Notes under the pieces: model-generated
The model's database searches: none
Told to the model about the DNA's origin: nothing
Seen by the model: the letters and a program-made list of their open reading frames with translations, nothing else
Position numbers and translations under genes: made by a program
Assembly: GCA_963761015.1 (NCBI GenBank)
Contig: CAVXFL010000020.1
Coordinates: 62,001-126,000, forward strand
DNA: 64,000 bases
Source of the DNA: CAVXFL01 sp963761015
Lineage (GTDB): Bacteria; Pseudomonadota; Alphaproteobacteria; Acetobacterales; Acetobacteraceae
Direction of reading: 5' to 3'
In this document: one piece after another, positions 38,087-47,166 of the stretch
How positions within the stretch are numbered: position 1 is the stretch's first letter
Layout of the letters: every line of letters begins with the position of its first letter

Positions 38087-39484
38087 TCAGATCGCGGCCT
38101 CTGGGAAAATCCGGCTGACATCCTCCCGCCAAGGGCCGTGATAGCGCCGCAGCCAGTATTCGGTCTGAGTCGGGCCTCCGGCCACGATCTCCCGCAACGG
38201 GGCGAGAAAGACCCGCTCGTCGGAGCCGTCGGTATCGCGGCGAGCGCGCGCGCGTAGCCCGTCCGCCGAAATCGCCACCAGATCGCGCGCGAGGTCGCGC
38301 AGCCGTCCACCCCGCCAAGGCGTTTCCAGGCCGAGCCGGGGCACCACGGGACGCAGCGCGGCAAATTCGGTCCAGGCACCGGCGCGGACGAGCGCGGCGG
38401 CGGCGGCCAGCGCGGCGTCGTCGTACAGCAGCCCAACCCAGAATGCCGAGACGGCCAGCATCATCTCCGGCGTTCCCGCGTCCGCGCCGCGCATTTCCAG
38501 GAACCGCTTCAGCCGCACGTCGGTGAACACCGTGGTCAGGTGGTCGGCGAAGTCCCCGAGCGTGGCACGCTCGCCCGGACACCCGTCCAACCGCCCGCGC
38601 ATGAACGCGCGGAACGACGCGCCCGCCACATCCACGAACGCCCCGCCGCGGTTGATGAAATACATCGGCACATCGAGCACCCAGTCGGCGTAGCGCTCGA
38701 AGCCGAACCCCTCCTCGAACACCACGGCCGGAATGCCGGTGCGGTCCGGGTCGGTGTCGGTCCAGACCTGCGCGCGGAACGACTGAAAGCCGTTCGGCCG
38801 CCCCTCGGTGAACGGTGAATTGGCGAAGATTGCGGTCGCCACCGGCTGCAGCGCCAGGCCGACACGCAGCTTGCGCACCATATCGGCCTCGCTGGCGAAA
38901 TCGAGGTTCACCTGCACGGTGCAGGTGCGCAGCATCATGTCGAGGCCGAGCCGCCCGACACGCGGCATATAGCGGCGCATGATGGCGTAGCGGCTCTTCG
39001 GCATCCACGGCATCGCGTCCCGCGAGGCGGTCGGATGAAAGCCGAGCGGCGCGAAGCCGAGGCCGAGTTCCCCGCCCACCTCGCGCACCTCGGCGAAGTG
39101 CCGTTCCAGCTCGGCGCGCGTGTCATGCACGGTCTGCAATAGGCCGCCGGAAAGCTCGAGCTGCCCGCCGGGTTCCAGCGAGATGGAGCCGCCGGCGCGG
39201 GTCGCGTCACCACCCCGACTGGCGTCCGGGGCGGGTTTCAGTCCGATCGGCCGGTCGGCGTCGAGGATCGGTTCCCAGCCGAAGCGGCGCATTCCCTCCA
39301 GCACGGCCCGAATCCCGTTGGGCTCGTAGGGCGGCGGGCGGAGGTCGGCGCGGCAAAAACCGAACTTCTCGTGCTCCGTGCCGATGCGCCAGGCGTCCGG
39401 CGGCTTGCATCCGGCCGCCAGGTATTCGGCGAGCTGGCGCGGGTCGGTGATCGGAGTGGCATCGGCCTCGCCGGGATTGGACAT
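38087..39484 (-). CDS. gshA: Glutamate-cysteine ligase (alphaproteobacterial/plant type)
   Basis: First enzyme of glutathione synthesis. The 465-residue length and motifs such as WRIGTEHEKFGF, SLEPGGQLELSGGLLQTVHD and MLRTCTVQVNLDF identify the GCS2/EgtA-related form used by alphaproteobacteria and plants. MYFINRGGAFVDVAGASFR near residue 290 is also typical. The ATG at 39484 (MSNPGEADATP) gives the usual N-terminus. It follows rsmE closely on the same strand. Confidence 0.94.
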   Translation of the reverse strand: MSNPGEADATPITDPRQLAEYLAAGCKPPDAWRIGTEHEKFGFCRADLRPPPYEPNGIRAVLEGMRRFGWEPILDADRPIGLKPAPDASRGGDATRAGGSISLEPGGQLELSGGLLQTVHDTRAELERHFAEVREVGGELGLGFAPLGFHPTASRDAMPWMPKSRYAIMRRYMPRVGRLGLDMMLRTCTVQVNLDFASEADMVRKLRVGLALQPVATAIFANSPFTEGRPNGFQSFRAQVWTDTDPDRTGIPAVVFEEGFGFERYADWVLDVPMYFINRGGAFVDVAGASFRAFMRGRLDGCPGERATLGDFADHLTTVFTDVRLKRFLEMRGADAGTPEMMLAVSAFWVGLLYDDAALAAAAALVRAGAWTEFAALRPVVPRLGLETPWRGGRLRDLARDLVAISADGLRARARRDTDGSDERVFLAPLREIVAGGPTQTEYWLRRYHGPWREDVSRIFPEAAI

Positions 39485-39503
39485 TATTCCGCCAGTGCTG
39501 CGC

Positions 39504-40217
39504 TCAGGTGCAGATGGGTTCGGCCTGCAGCAGCGCCAGCCCCACGATCGCGGCGGTCTCGGCGCGCAGGATCCTGGGGCCGAGGGACGCCGCGACAACA
39601 AACGGGCAGCGTCCCAGCGCGTCAAGTTCCGATTCGCTGAAACCCCCTTCCGGCCCGACCAGCAACCCGGCCGGCCGCCCGCCCGCCCGCGGAACCGGCG
39701 ACACCGGCGCGCGCTCGACGGCGGCGACGAGCGGGCGCTCGCGCGGCCACGCCATCAACATCTCGGCAAGCGGGCGCGGCGGGTGGAAGCCCGGGACTGA
39801 CAGGCGCTCGCTCTGCTCGGCCGCCTCGATGGCGATGGCGCGCAGCCGCTCCAGGTTGACGCGCTCCGCGCCCGAGCGGGCGGTCGTCACGGGGAACAGC
39901 GCCGAAACCCCGAGTTCGGTCGCCTTCTGCACCAGAAAATCGGTGGCCGTTCGCTTGAGCAGGGCGAACGCCAGCCAGAGGTCCGGCTCCGCCGCCTGCG
40001 GCCTCGATTGCCGTTCGACGACGCATCCGGCCGTGCCGCGCCGGAGATCGGCAAGACGCGCCTCCCACTCCCCCTGGCCTCCGTTGAACAGAAGCACCGG
40101 ATCACCGGTGCGCCGGCGCATCACTGCGCCGAGGTAATGCGCCTGGGCTGGCGACAGCGCCACCTCGGCCGCCTCCCGCAGCGGGGCATCGACGAACAAG
40201 CGGATTGACCCGGCCAT
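39504..40217 (-). CDS. rsmE: 16S rRNA (uracil-1498-N3)-methyltransferase
   Basis: Methylates U1498 of 16S rRNA (237 residues). The SPOUT knot motifs LVGPEGGFSESELDAL and ASLGPRILRAETAAIVGLAL are diagnostic, and the N-terminal PUA-like part contains QAHYLGAVMRRRTGDPVLLF. The ATG at 40217 (MAGSIRLFVDAPL) is the usual start. It stands 19 bases before gshA and diverges from ubiA. Confidence 0.94.
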   Translation of the reverse strand: MAGSIRLFVDAPLREAAEVALSPAQAHYLGAVMRRRTGDPVLLFNGGQGEWEARLADLRRGTAGCVVERQSRPQAAEPDLWLAFALLKRTATDFLVQKATELGVSALFPVTTARSGAERVNLERLRAIAIEAAEQSERLSVPGFHPPRPLAEMLMAWPRERPLVAAVERAPVSPVPRAGGRPAGLLVGPEGGFSESELDALGRCPFVVAASLGPRILRAETAAIVGLALLQAEPICT

Positions 40218-40238
40218 GACTTGCGCGAGACTAGCAGC

Positions 40239-41139
40239 ATGCGAGGGCACACCGACATCGCCGCCGAGGGCTGGACGGCCCGAGTTCCCGCCGTCCTGGC
40301 GGCCGTACGTTTTGCTGGCGCGGCTCGACCGGCCGATCGGCGCATGGCTGCTGTTTCTGCCCGGGCTCTGGAGCATCCTGCTGGCGGGCGCCCCGGCCGG
40401 AAAAACGCTGTGGCTCATCGCGCTGTTCGGACTCGGCAGCGTGCTGATGCGCGCGGCCGGCTGCGCGGTGAACGATTTCTGGGACCGCGACCTCGACCGG
40501 CGGGTCATCCGTACCGCCGGCCGACCCCTGGCCTCCGGCGCGATCGGGTTGCCCCAGGCGGGGCTGTTCCTGGCGGCGCTGCTGGCGGCCTCGCTCGCGA
40601 TCCTGGTGCAGCTCGATCCGCTCGCGCAGCTTCTTGGCGTCGCCGCGCTGGCGCTGGTGGCGCTCTACCCGCTCGCCAAGCGGATTACCTGGTGGCCGCA
40701 GATTGTGCTCGGCTTCACCTTCGGCTGGGGCGCGCCGATGGGCTATGCCGCCGCGGCCGGGCGGCTGGATGCCGCGGCCGGCGTGCTCTACGCCGCCAGC
40801 ATTTTCTGGATTCTCGGCTACGACACGATTTACGCGCACCAGGACCGCGAGGACGACGCGCTGATCGGCGTCAAATCCACCGCGCGCCTGTTCGGCGAGC
40901 GGTCCATGTCGTTCGTCGCGGCCTGCTATGTGCTCACGGTGATTCTGCTCGGCGGCGCGGGACGGCTGGCCGGGCTATCGCCCTGGTTCCTCGCCTTGCT
41001 GCTGCTGCCGGCGCTGCTGCTCGCCTACCAGGCGGTCGAACTCGACATTCATAACCCGCCTTTGTGTCTGCAGCTGTTCAAGGCGAATCGCGAGGTCGGG
41101 CTGGCGATCGCGCTGGCGATCCTGATCGGGCGCCTGTGA
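40239..41139 (+). CDS. ubiA: 4-hydroxybenzoate octaprenyltransferase (frameshift near the N-terminus)
   Basis: Attaches the isoprenoid tail to 4-hydroxybenzoate in ubiquinone synthesis, in the inner membrane. The two Mg-binding motifs are NDFWDRDLDRRVIRT and DTIYAHQDREDD, with about eight membrane helices between and after. The natural N-terminus MRGHTDIAAEGWTARVPAVL (ATG 40239) is one frame away from RPYVLLARLDRPIGAWLLFL; removing one G near 40299 joins them. The alternative ATG 40216 in the second frame gives an unlike leader. The stop forms a GTGA overlap with the methyltransferase gene. Confidence 0.93.
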
Positions 41140-41792
41140 GCGACGCGGAGGCGTTTCTGCGCGAGCACACGCACATCGCGCGGGCGCCGCTCGTCCCGGA
41201 AATCGCGCTTCACCTCGCCTCCGAGGTAACGCCGATCTGGCAGGCGAGCGAGGACTGGCTGCGGGCGCGCAACATCGAGCCGCCGTTCTGGGCGTTCGCC
41301 TGGCCCGGCGGGCAGGCGCTGGCGCGATACGTGCTGGACGATCCGGAAAGGGCGGCGAGGCGGCGCGTGCTCGATTTCGCGGCCGGTTGCGGCATCGCCG
41401 CGATCGCCTGCGCGATGGCCGGCGCGGCGGATGCGGAGGCGGCCGAGATCGATCCGCTCGCGGTCGCGGCGATCCGGCTGAACGCGGCGCTGAACGGGGT
41501 CGCGGTGGCGGTGATCGCGGCCGATGCGGTGGGGCGGGATTGTGGCTGGGATCTGATCCTGTGCGGCGACGTCTGCTACGAGGCGCCGATGACGCGGCGC
41601 ATCCTGCCCTGGCTGCGGCGCATGGCGGAGCGGGCCGAGGTCTGGCTAGCCGATCCCGGCCGCGCCTACTTGCCGGCCGAGGGCCTGACCGCGTTCGCCG
41701 AGTATCGCGTTCCCACCACGCTCGACCTGGAGGACCGCGAGGAGCGCGTGGTCACGCTATATCGCTTGCACCAGGGCATTTGCTGCAGATAG
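41136..41792 (+). CDS. Class I SAM-dependent methyltransferase (PrmA/ETFB-lysine-type)
   Basis: A 218-residue methyltransferase. The SAM-binding glycine loop is VLDFAAGCGIAAIACAMAGA, the acidic residue binding the ribose is in AAEIDPLAVAAIRLN, and motif IV is LILCGDVCYEAPM. The N-terminus FLREHTHIARAPLVPEIALH and PPFWAFAWPGGQALARYVL match the family related to lysine methylation of electron-transfer flavoprotein and to ribosomal L11 methylation. The target is inference. GTG 41136 overlaps the ubiA stop, so the pair is coupled. Confidence 0.85.
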   Translation: MSDAEAFLREHTHIARAPLVPEIALHLASEVTPIWQASEDWLRARNIEPPFWAFAWPGGQALARYVLDDPERAARRRVLDFAAGCGIAAIACAMAGAADAEAAEIDPLAVAAIRLNAALNGVAVAVIAADAVGRDCGWDLILCGDVCYEAPMTRRILPWLRRMAERAEVWLADPGRAYLPAEGLTAFAEYRVPTTLDLEDREERVVTLYRLHQGICCR

Positions 41793-41808
41793 CGCAACGC
41801 AAACCGCG

Positions 41809-42993
41809 CTATGGACGGCCGGAGCGGACGGGCACCGTGTGCGCCCGGAGCACGTCCTCGCGGATGGTGATACCGAGGCCGGGGCGGTTGGGGATGCGGA
41901 TGGCGCCATCCTCTACCGGGAAGCTTTCTTCGATCAGATCGTGGAGCATCGGGTTGGCGCCGAGCGAGTATTCCAGGACGAAGCTCGCGGGGCTGGCCGC
42001 GCAAACATGCAGCCCGGCGGCAAAGGCGGGCGCGCCGGCCCAGAGATGCGGGGAGAACAGCAGGTTGTGCGCGGACGCCAGCGCGCCGATGCGCTGCGCC
42101 TCGGTGATGCCGCCGCAGATCGCGAGATCCGGTTGCAACACGTCCACCGCGCCGGCCGCAATCAGGTCGCGGAAATCGAAGCGCGTGTATTCGCTTTCGC
42201 CCGCGGCGATCGGAATATGCGAAAAGCGGCGCACCTCCGCCATGCCCGCCCTGTCGTCGCCGGTGACCGGCTCCTCGAACCAGCTCAGGTCGCAGTCGCG
42301 CACCATGTGGCAGAAGCGTTTTGCCTCCGCGACGGTGTAGGTGCCGTGGGCGTCGCACATCAATGCGATGTCAGGGCCGAGCGCCGCGCGCGCCGCCTTC
42401 ACGCGCGCCGCCGAGACATGCACGGCGCCGTCCATCGACCCCACGCGCATTTTGACGGCACGGAAGCCGCCGCGCTGAATGTAACCCTGCAACTGCTCCC
42501 CGATCGTGTCCGCCGCCGCCCAGCCGCCCGAGGCGTAGGCGGGCAGCCGCTCCGCCTTGCGCCCGCCGAGCAGTTGCCAGACCGGCACGCCGAGCGATTT
42601 GCCGAGAATGTCCCAAAGCGCGATGTCGATGCCGCTGATCGCAGCGACGCTGATGCCGCGCCGGCTGATATCGGGGAACACATGGCCGCGCGCGAGCGCG
42701 TAATGGCCGCGAACGCCGCTGTAGAGTTCCTCCCAGATCGCCACGATCTGGCGGGGATCACGTCCGACCAGGCGCGCCGCGAATTCCTCGTTGATGAGCG
42801 CAACGAGGCCGGCATAGGTGCCGGCGCTGCCGGCCGAGTTCTTGGCCTCGCCGATGCCGACGATGCCGCTGTCCGTTTCGATCCGCACGATGGCGGCGTC
42901 GAACGAGGCGACCCGGCCGAAATCGCTCACGTGCTGGCGCGATTGCTCGATCGGAAACCGCACCCAGCTCGCCTCGACACGGGTTATTTTCAT
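41809..42993 (-). CDS. Enolase-superfamily (mandelate racemase/muconate lactonizing) protein
   Basis: A 394-residue enzyme of the enolase superfamily. The KxR motif lies in FRAVKMRVGSMDG and metal ligands follow in MCDAHGTYT, WFEEPV and AAGESEYTR. The general-base region DVLQPDLAICGGI and the C-terminal His in FSPHLWAGAP are conserved. Members abstract a proton next to a carboxylate and dehydrate, racemise or cycloisomerise it. The His in SPHLW and the Lys pair fit the mandelate racemase or sugar-acid dehydratase groups, but the substrate cannot be assigned. Last gene of the 41.8-47.1 kb cluster on this strand. Confidence 0.87.
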   Translation of the reverse strand: MKITRVEASWVRFPIEQSRQHVSDFGRVASFDAAIVRIETDSGIVGIGEAKNSAGSAGTYAGLVALINEEFAARLVGRDPRQIVAIWEELYSGVRGHYALARGHVFPDISRRGISVAAISGIDIALWDILGKSLGVPVWQLLGGRKAERLPAYASGGWAAADTIGEQLQGYIQRGGFRAVKMRVGSMDGAVHVSAARVKAARAALGPDIALMCDAHGTYTVAEAKRFCHMVRDCDLSWFEEPVTGDDRAGMAEVRRFSHIPIAAGESEYTRFDFRDLIAAGAVDVLQPDLAICGGITEAQRIGALASAHNLLFSPHLWAGAPAFAAGLHVCAASPASFVLEYSLGANPMLHDLIEESFPVEDGAIRIPNRPGLGITIREDVLRAHTVPVRSGRP

Positions 42994-43070
42994 TGTTCGC
43001 TCCCTGCCCAGAATGTTTGCCGATCGTCATTGCGAACCGAAGGCGCTGCGCAGTTCGGCGAGACGTCTGA

Positions 43071-43538
43071 TCACTCTCCGTAAGTATAGCGGAAATCGCA
43101 ATGGCTCGCGCCGGACATGATGGTCTGCGTGCGGCGCAGTTTCAGCCTGGGATCGTAGCCTTCGCAGAACACGCCGTCGCGGTTGCAGGAGAGAATGGCG
43201 CCAAGCTCGGCCAAGCCCATCGCGCGATACATCTCGGCGTAGCGGCAGCGGACCACGTTGTAATGGTACTCGGTATCGGTCGATTTCAGCTCTTCCGTGC
43301 GCAGCGCATCCTCGGCGGTCCAGCGCGGCTTCAACGCGCGGAAGCTGTCGAGGCTGGTGTTGCCATCCCGCACCTCCTTCGCCATCTCGGCCGCCGTGGC
43401 GCGGGCCATTTTCATCACCGCGTTCGCCAGGATGCGCTTCGCGGTCTCCGCGCCGAGTTCCTCCGCCATCTCGTCGTACACGCCCTTGGCGAAAGCAGCC
43501 TCGATGCGGCGCTGCGTCAGGATTGGCAGGCGGTCCAT
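43071..43538 (-). CDS. L-2-amino-thiazoline-4-carboxylic acid hydrolase family protein
   Basis: A 155-residue protein of the ATC hydrolase family, named for an enzyme of the microbial pathway that turns aminothiazoline carboxylate into cysteine. Diagnostic motifs are LSCNRDGVFCEGYDPRLKL (with two Cys) and RRTQTIMSGASHCDFRY (with one Cys). ATG 43538 (MDRLPILTQRRIEAAFAKG) is the natural start, as the longer frame runs into the upstream acyl-CoA dehydrogenase. Its place amid acyl-CoA dehydrogenases suggests another substrate here (inference). Confidence 0.85.
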   Translation of the reverse strand: MDRLPILTQRRIEAAFAKGVYDEMAEELGAETAKRILANAVMKMARATAAEMAKEVRDGNTSLDSFRALKPRWTAEDALRTEELKSTDTEYHYNVVRCRYAEMYRAMGLAELGAILSCNRDGVFCEGYDPRLKLRRTQTIMSGASHCDFRYTYGE

Positions 43539-43557
43539 GTGCAGTCGTCCGGTCGGT

Positions 43558-44712
43558 TCAGTTCGGCAGGTCGAGCACGTTCTTGGCGATGATATTGCGT
43601 TGAATCTCGTTCGTGCCGCCGTAGATCGAGGTCGGGCGCGCCTGGATGAACAGGGCGGCGGGATGCAGGTCGCGGTTGCCGCCCATCGGTTCCAACAATC
43701 CGCCATATTCGCCGGCGATGTCCAGCATGGTTTCCGTGATGCGCTGGAACAGCTCGCTCTGATGCACCTTCAGCATGGACACGTCCGCGCCCAGCGCCTC
43801 GCCGCGGCGCAATTTCGCGGCGTAGGTTTCGTATAAATCCTTGTGGTCGGCCAGATCGAGCCGGAGCCGGGTGTAGCGGTCCTGGAACGCCGGATCGTCC
43901 ACGACGTCCATGCGCTCGGCGAGTTGGCGCAGGCGGGCGAGCGCGTTCGTCGATTGCCGCGGCGAGCCGAGGAAGATGCGCTCGAAGCCGAGCAGCGCCT
44001 TGGCCATGGTCCAGCCCTGGTTCACGGCGCCGACCAGGTTCGCCTCGGGCACGCGCACATTGTCGAAGAACGTCTCGCAGAACTCGTCGTGTAGTTCGAG
44101 ATTGACGATCGGCCGCACCGTCACGCCGGGCGCGTCCATCGGCACCAGCAGGAAGCTGATGCCCTCCTGCTTCTTCGCTTGGCGGTCGGTGCGCACGAGG
44201 AGAAAAATCCAATTGGCGTCCTGGGCGAGCGTGGTCCAGATCTTTTGCCCGTTCACCACCCAGTGCTTGCCGTCGAGCACCGCCGAGGTGTTCAGGCTCG
44301 CGAGATCGGAGCCGGCATTGGGCTCGCTGTAGCCCTGGCACCAGATATGCTCGCCGGCGAGAATCCTCGGCAGGAGGAAACGCTTCTGTTCCTCGGTGCC
44401 GTAACGGATCAGCAGCGGGCCAACCATGACGATGCCGTGGTCGGGCAGGCGCGCGCAGCCGTGGCGCTCGTATTCCTCGATGTAGATCAGCTGCTTGCCC
44501 GGCGAGAGCCCCATCCCGCCCCATTCGCGCGGCCATCCGGGCGCGAGCCAGCCCTGTTTGGACAGCGTCATGTACCAGGACTTGCACTCGTGCCAGTGCA
44601 GCCGGTGCGGTGGGTTGCGCAGTTCGGCCGGATAATTCCCGGCCAGCCAGTCGCGAAACAGCATCCGGAACGTTTCGTCCGGGAGTACGTCGAGGTCTTC
44701 CGTGGCAGTCAC
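43558..44712 (-). CDS. Acyl-CoA dehydrogenase (larger of a pair)
   Basis: FAD-dependent dehydrogenase (384 residues). The flavin-contact motif is WCQGYSEPNAGSDLASLNT, and the C-terminal PTSIYGGTNEIQRNIIAKN is the signature-2 region. With the smaller partner gene upstream it resembles the paired alpha/beta acyl-CoA dehydrogenases that form heteromers in steroid, terpenoid or aromatic side-chain degradation. The substrate is unknown. It follows the partner by 60 bases and precedes the ATC hydrolase gene by 19 bases. Confidence 0.9.
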   Translation of the reverse strand: MTATEDLDVLPDETFRMLFRDWLAGNYPAELRNPPHRLHWHECKSWYMTLSKQGWLAPGWPREWGGMGLSPGKQLIYIEEYERHGCARLPDHGIVMVGPLLIRYGTEEQKRFLLPRILAGEHIWCQGYSEPNAGSDLASLNTSAVLDGKHWVVNGQKIWTTLAQDANWIFLLVRTDRQAKKQEGISFLLVPMDAPGVTVRPIVNLELHDEFCETFFDNVRVPEANLVGAVNQGWTMAKALLGFERIFLGSPRQSTNALARLRQLAERMDVVDDPAFQDRYTRLRLDLADHKDLYETYAAKLRRGEALGADVSMLKVHQSELFQRITETMLDIAGEYGGLLEPMGGNRDLHPAALFIQARPTSIYGGTNEIQRNIIAKNVLDLPN

Positions 44713-44772
44713 CCGATATCCCCTAACTCGTCGGCGTCATCGCGTCGCAGTCACGCGAAACAGAAGGCGCTC

Positions 44773-45831
44773 TCATTCCGCTTGCTCCGGCGCGGTGGCG
44801 CCGAAGCGGGCGCGGTGCAGCGCCGCCGAGCCGTACAGATTGGCCAGCACCATCGCCTTGCGCAGGAACAGCCCGACATCGTACTCGTCCGTGTACGCGA
44901 TGCCGCCGTGCAGCTGGATCGCCTGGCGCGTCACCAGCAGCGACGCCTCGGCCGCGCGGGCCTTGGCGCGGGACACTGCGGCCTGCTTCCGTGCCGCGTT
45001 GCTATCGGCCGCGTCGAGGATGGCAGCCGCGGCTTCGATGCTGGCGCGGGTCAATGCGATCTGGATGTGCAGATCCGCCGCGCGGTGCTGCAGCGCCTGA
45101 AAGCTGCCGATCGGCTTGCCGAACTGTTTGCGTGTCTTCAGGTACTCGAGCGTCATGGCGAAAGCGCCGCGCATCACGCCGAGCAGGTAAGCGGCGGTAG
45201 CGAGCGCCGCTTCGTCCAGCGCCGGCTCGATCCGGCCGGAAACGGCGGCTGCCGGCGCGTCCTCCAGGGTCAAGGCGCCGAAATGGCCGCCGTCCTGCGT
45301 GCGCTCGGTCGCGAGCGCAACCCCGGACGCGTCGCGCTCGACCAGGGCGAGACCCTCGCGCGCGGCAACCAGGAACGCATCCGCGCCGCCCGCCATGGGT
45401 ACGAACAGTTTGCGGCCGGCGATTTTGCCGTCGCGCAACACGGTTTCCGCGACCGGCTCCAAACTGTTCGCCCGCTCCTGCCACGCGGGGAGGATGACGC
45501 GCTCGCCGGCCAACAGGGCGACGAGTGCCGGGCCACGCAGCAGCGACGCCACGATGGCGGCTTCGATCAGCGGCTCGGGAACCAGCCCGGCGCCGAGTTC
45601 CTCGGTAAGGGCGCACAACTCGGCCATGCCAAGCCCGGCGCCACCCTCCGCCTCGGGGACGCGCAGGCCGATCCAACCCATCTCGCCCATGCGCCGCCAC
45701 ACGGCGCGATCGAACCCCGGCGCGGTAAATCGAAGCGTGCGAACGCGCTTGAGGCCGCCCGCTTGGGCCACCGAGGCGGCGCTGTCGCGGATCATGCGAA
45801 TGCTGTCGGCCCGGTCCTCGGCGGCGCTCAT
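44773..45831 (-). CDS. Acyl-CoA dehydrogenase (smaller of a pair)
   Basis: A 352-residue member of the same family. The C-terminal helical domain is clear (TRKQFGKPIGSFQALQHRA, QLHGGIAYTDEYDVGLFLRK), and the N-terminal domain has GLRVPEAEGGAGLGMAELC. The central flavin motif SEPxAGSD and the YGGTNEIQR end, both in the partner, are absent. This division of motifs is usual when two unlike subunits share active sites. The start is ATG 45831, with an upstream GGGAG. Confidence 0.87.
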   Translation of the reverse strand: MSAAEDRADSIRMIRDSAASVAQAGGLKRVRTLRFTAPGFDRAVWRRMGEMGWIGLRVPEAEGGAGLGMAELCALTEELGAGLVPEPLIEAAIVASLLRGPALVALLAGERVILPAWQERANSLEPVAETVLRDGKIAGRKLFVPMAGGADAFLVAAREGLALVERDASGVALATERTQDGGHFGALTLEDAPAAAVSGRIEPALDEAALATAAYLLGVMRGAFAMTLEYLKTRKQFGKPIGSFQALQHRAADLHIQIALTRASIEAAAAILDAADSNAARKQAAVSRAKARAAEASLLVTRQAIQLHGGIAYTDEYDVGLFLRKAMVLANLYGSAALHRARFGATAPEQAE

Positions 45832-46011
45832 CCGTCTCCCTCCGACGGCGGATCGTGCGTCCGAGGGTCGGAAGGGTCAATCGCCGCCGGGTTTCGGCCG
45901 CCCGGCGACACGATCGGCGGGCGGGTCGCTCTGCCAAAGCATCCGCTCGACCGCCGCCGCCATGCACCGGCAACGAACTGGATCGCCTGGCTCCGACGAC
46001 TGCCCGGCCGC

Positions 46012-46611
46012 TCAGTTTCCGGCCAGATGGCGTTCCAGGAAATCCAGCCGGTCCTGGCCCCAGAAGATTTCGTCGCCGACGACGTAACTCGGGGCGCCGA
46101 ACACGCCGCGGGCGATGGCGGCCTCGCCGTCGCTGCGCCGCCGCTCGGCCCAGCGCTGCTCGGCCCCGAGCGACATCAGCGCATCGGCATCGAACCCGGC
46201 GTCGCCGATCAGGCCGGCAAGGGTGGCCGGATCGGCGGTGTTCTTCTCCTCCTCCCACAGCGCCTTCAGCACGCGATGGGCGAGCCCGATCGCCGGCCGG
46301 TCGCCGATGGTCTCGCGCGCGGCGATGACGCATTGCGCCGCGAGCGCCTCGTTGGCGGGGAAGTAGCGCGGTTGGAGGATGATGGGGATGCCGAGATAGT
46401 CGCGCCAGCGCCGCAGTTCCTGTAACCTGTACGCCTGCCGCTGCGGCGAGCGCTTCGGCACCGGCAGCCCGCCAGTGGCGCCGAAGATGGCGCCGAAATC
46501 GACCGGGAAGATGCGCAAGCTCGCCCCATGCCGTTCCGCCAGCGCCTCCACCCGCGCCGCGCCGAAATGCGTCCAGGGGGAGTTCAGGGAAGCGAAGTAG
46601 TCAATGTGCAT
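46012..46611 (-). CDS. 2-hydroxychromene-2-carboxylate isomerase family (GST kappa/DsbA fold)
   Basis: A 199-residue thioredoxin-fold protein with an inserted helical domain. MHIDYFASLNSPWTHFG carries the catalytic Ser position of the glutathione-dependent isomerase family, and RGVFGAPSYVVGDEIFWGQD with DRLDFLERHL are the conserved cis-Pro and C-terminal segments. The prototype acts in naphthalene breakdown, and relatives serve other aromatic or glutathione-linked steps. Its place beside acyl-CoA dehydrogenases supports a catabolic role. It begins seven bases after msrB. Confidence 0.87.
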   Translation of the reverse strand: MHIDYFASLNSPWTHFGAARVEALAERHGASLRIFPVDFGAIFGATGGLPVPKRSPQRQAYRLQELRRWRDYLGIPIILQPRYFPANEALAAQCVIAARETIGDRPAIGLAHRVLKALWEEEKNTADPATLAGLIGDAGFDADALMSLGAEQRWAERRRSDGEAAIARGVFGAPSYVVGDEIFWGQDRLDFLERHLAGN

Positions 46612-46617
46612 GTCGTC

Positions 46618-47055
46618 TTACGACCCCGCCTCGAACTTCATCGCCACCCCGTTCATGCAGTAGCGCAAACCCGTGGGCGGCGGGCCGTCCTCGAAAACGT
46701 GGCCGAGATGGCCGCCGCAGCGACTGCAATGCACCTCGGTCCGGGTCATGAACAGGCTGCGGTCCTCCGCGGTCGTCACCGCCCCCTCGATCGGGCGGGT
46801 GAAGCTCGGCCAGCCGGTGCCGCTCTCGAACTTCGCCTCCGAGGCGAACAGCGCCTGCCCGCAGCCGCCGCAGACGAACACGCCCTTGCGCTTCTCCTGG
46901 TTCAAGGGGCTCGTCCCGGCGCGCTCGGTGCCGTGCTTGCGCAGCACCGAATACTGCTCCGGCGACAGCAGCCGCCGCCACTCCTCGTCCGAGTGCGTGA
47001 CCGGGTAAGTTTCCGCCTCGGCCGCCGCTTTCGCCCGTCCGCCGAATACGCCCAT
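46618..47055 (-). CDS. msrB: Peptide-methionine (R)-S-oxide reductase
   Basis: Repairs oxidised methionine (145 residues). Zinc is held by CGGC and CSRCGG, and the catalytic Cys is in LRYCMNGVAMKF; TGWPSFTRPI is the substrate loop. GGAGGAGG before ATG 47055 fixes the start. It has an N-terminal extension of about 20 residues (MGVFGGRAKAAAEAE) without a signal peptide. It is probably co-transcribed with the genes below it. Confidence 0.94.
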   Translation of the reverse strand: MGVFGGRAKAAAEAETYPVTHSDEEWRRLLSPEQYSVLRKHGTERAGTSPLNQEKRKGVFVCGGCGQALFASEAKFESGTGWPSFTRPIEGAVTTAEDRSLFMTRTEVHCSRCGGHLGHVFEDGPPPTGLRYCMNGVAMKFEAGS

Positions 47056-47166
47056 CGCCGCCTCCTCCCGGTGGTCGATCACCAAGATATGGCGTCGGCA
47101 CCCGCCTCTGTCACCAGTCGCTACCGGCGATTGGACATGCCGGCCCTCCTGGGTCAGGCTGTCGCC

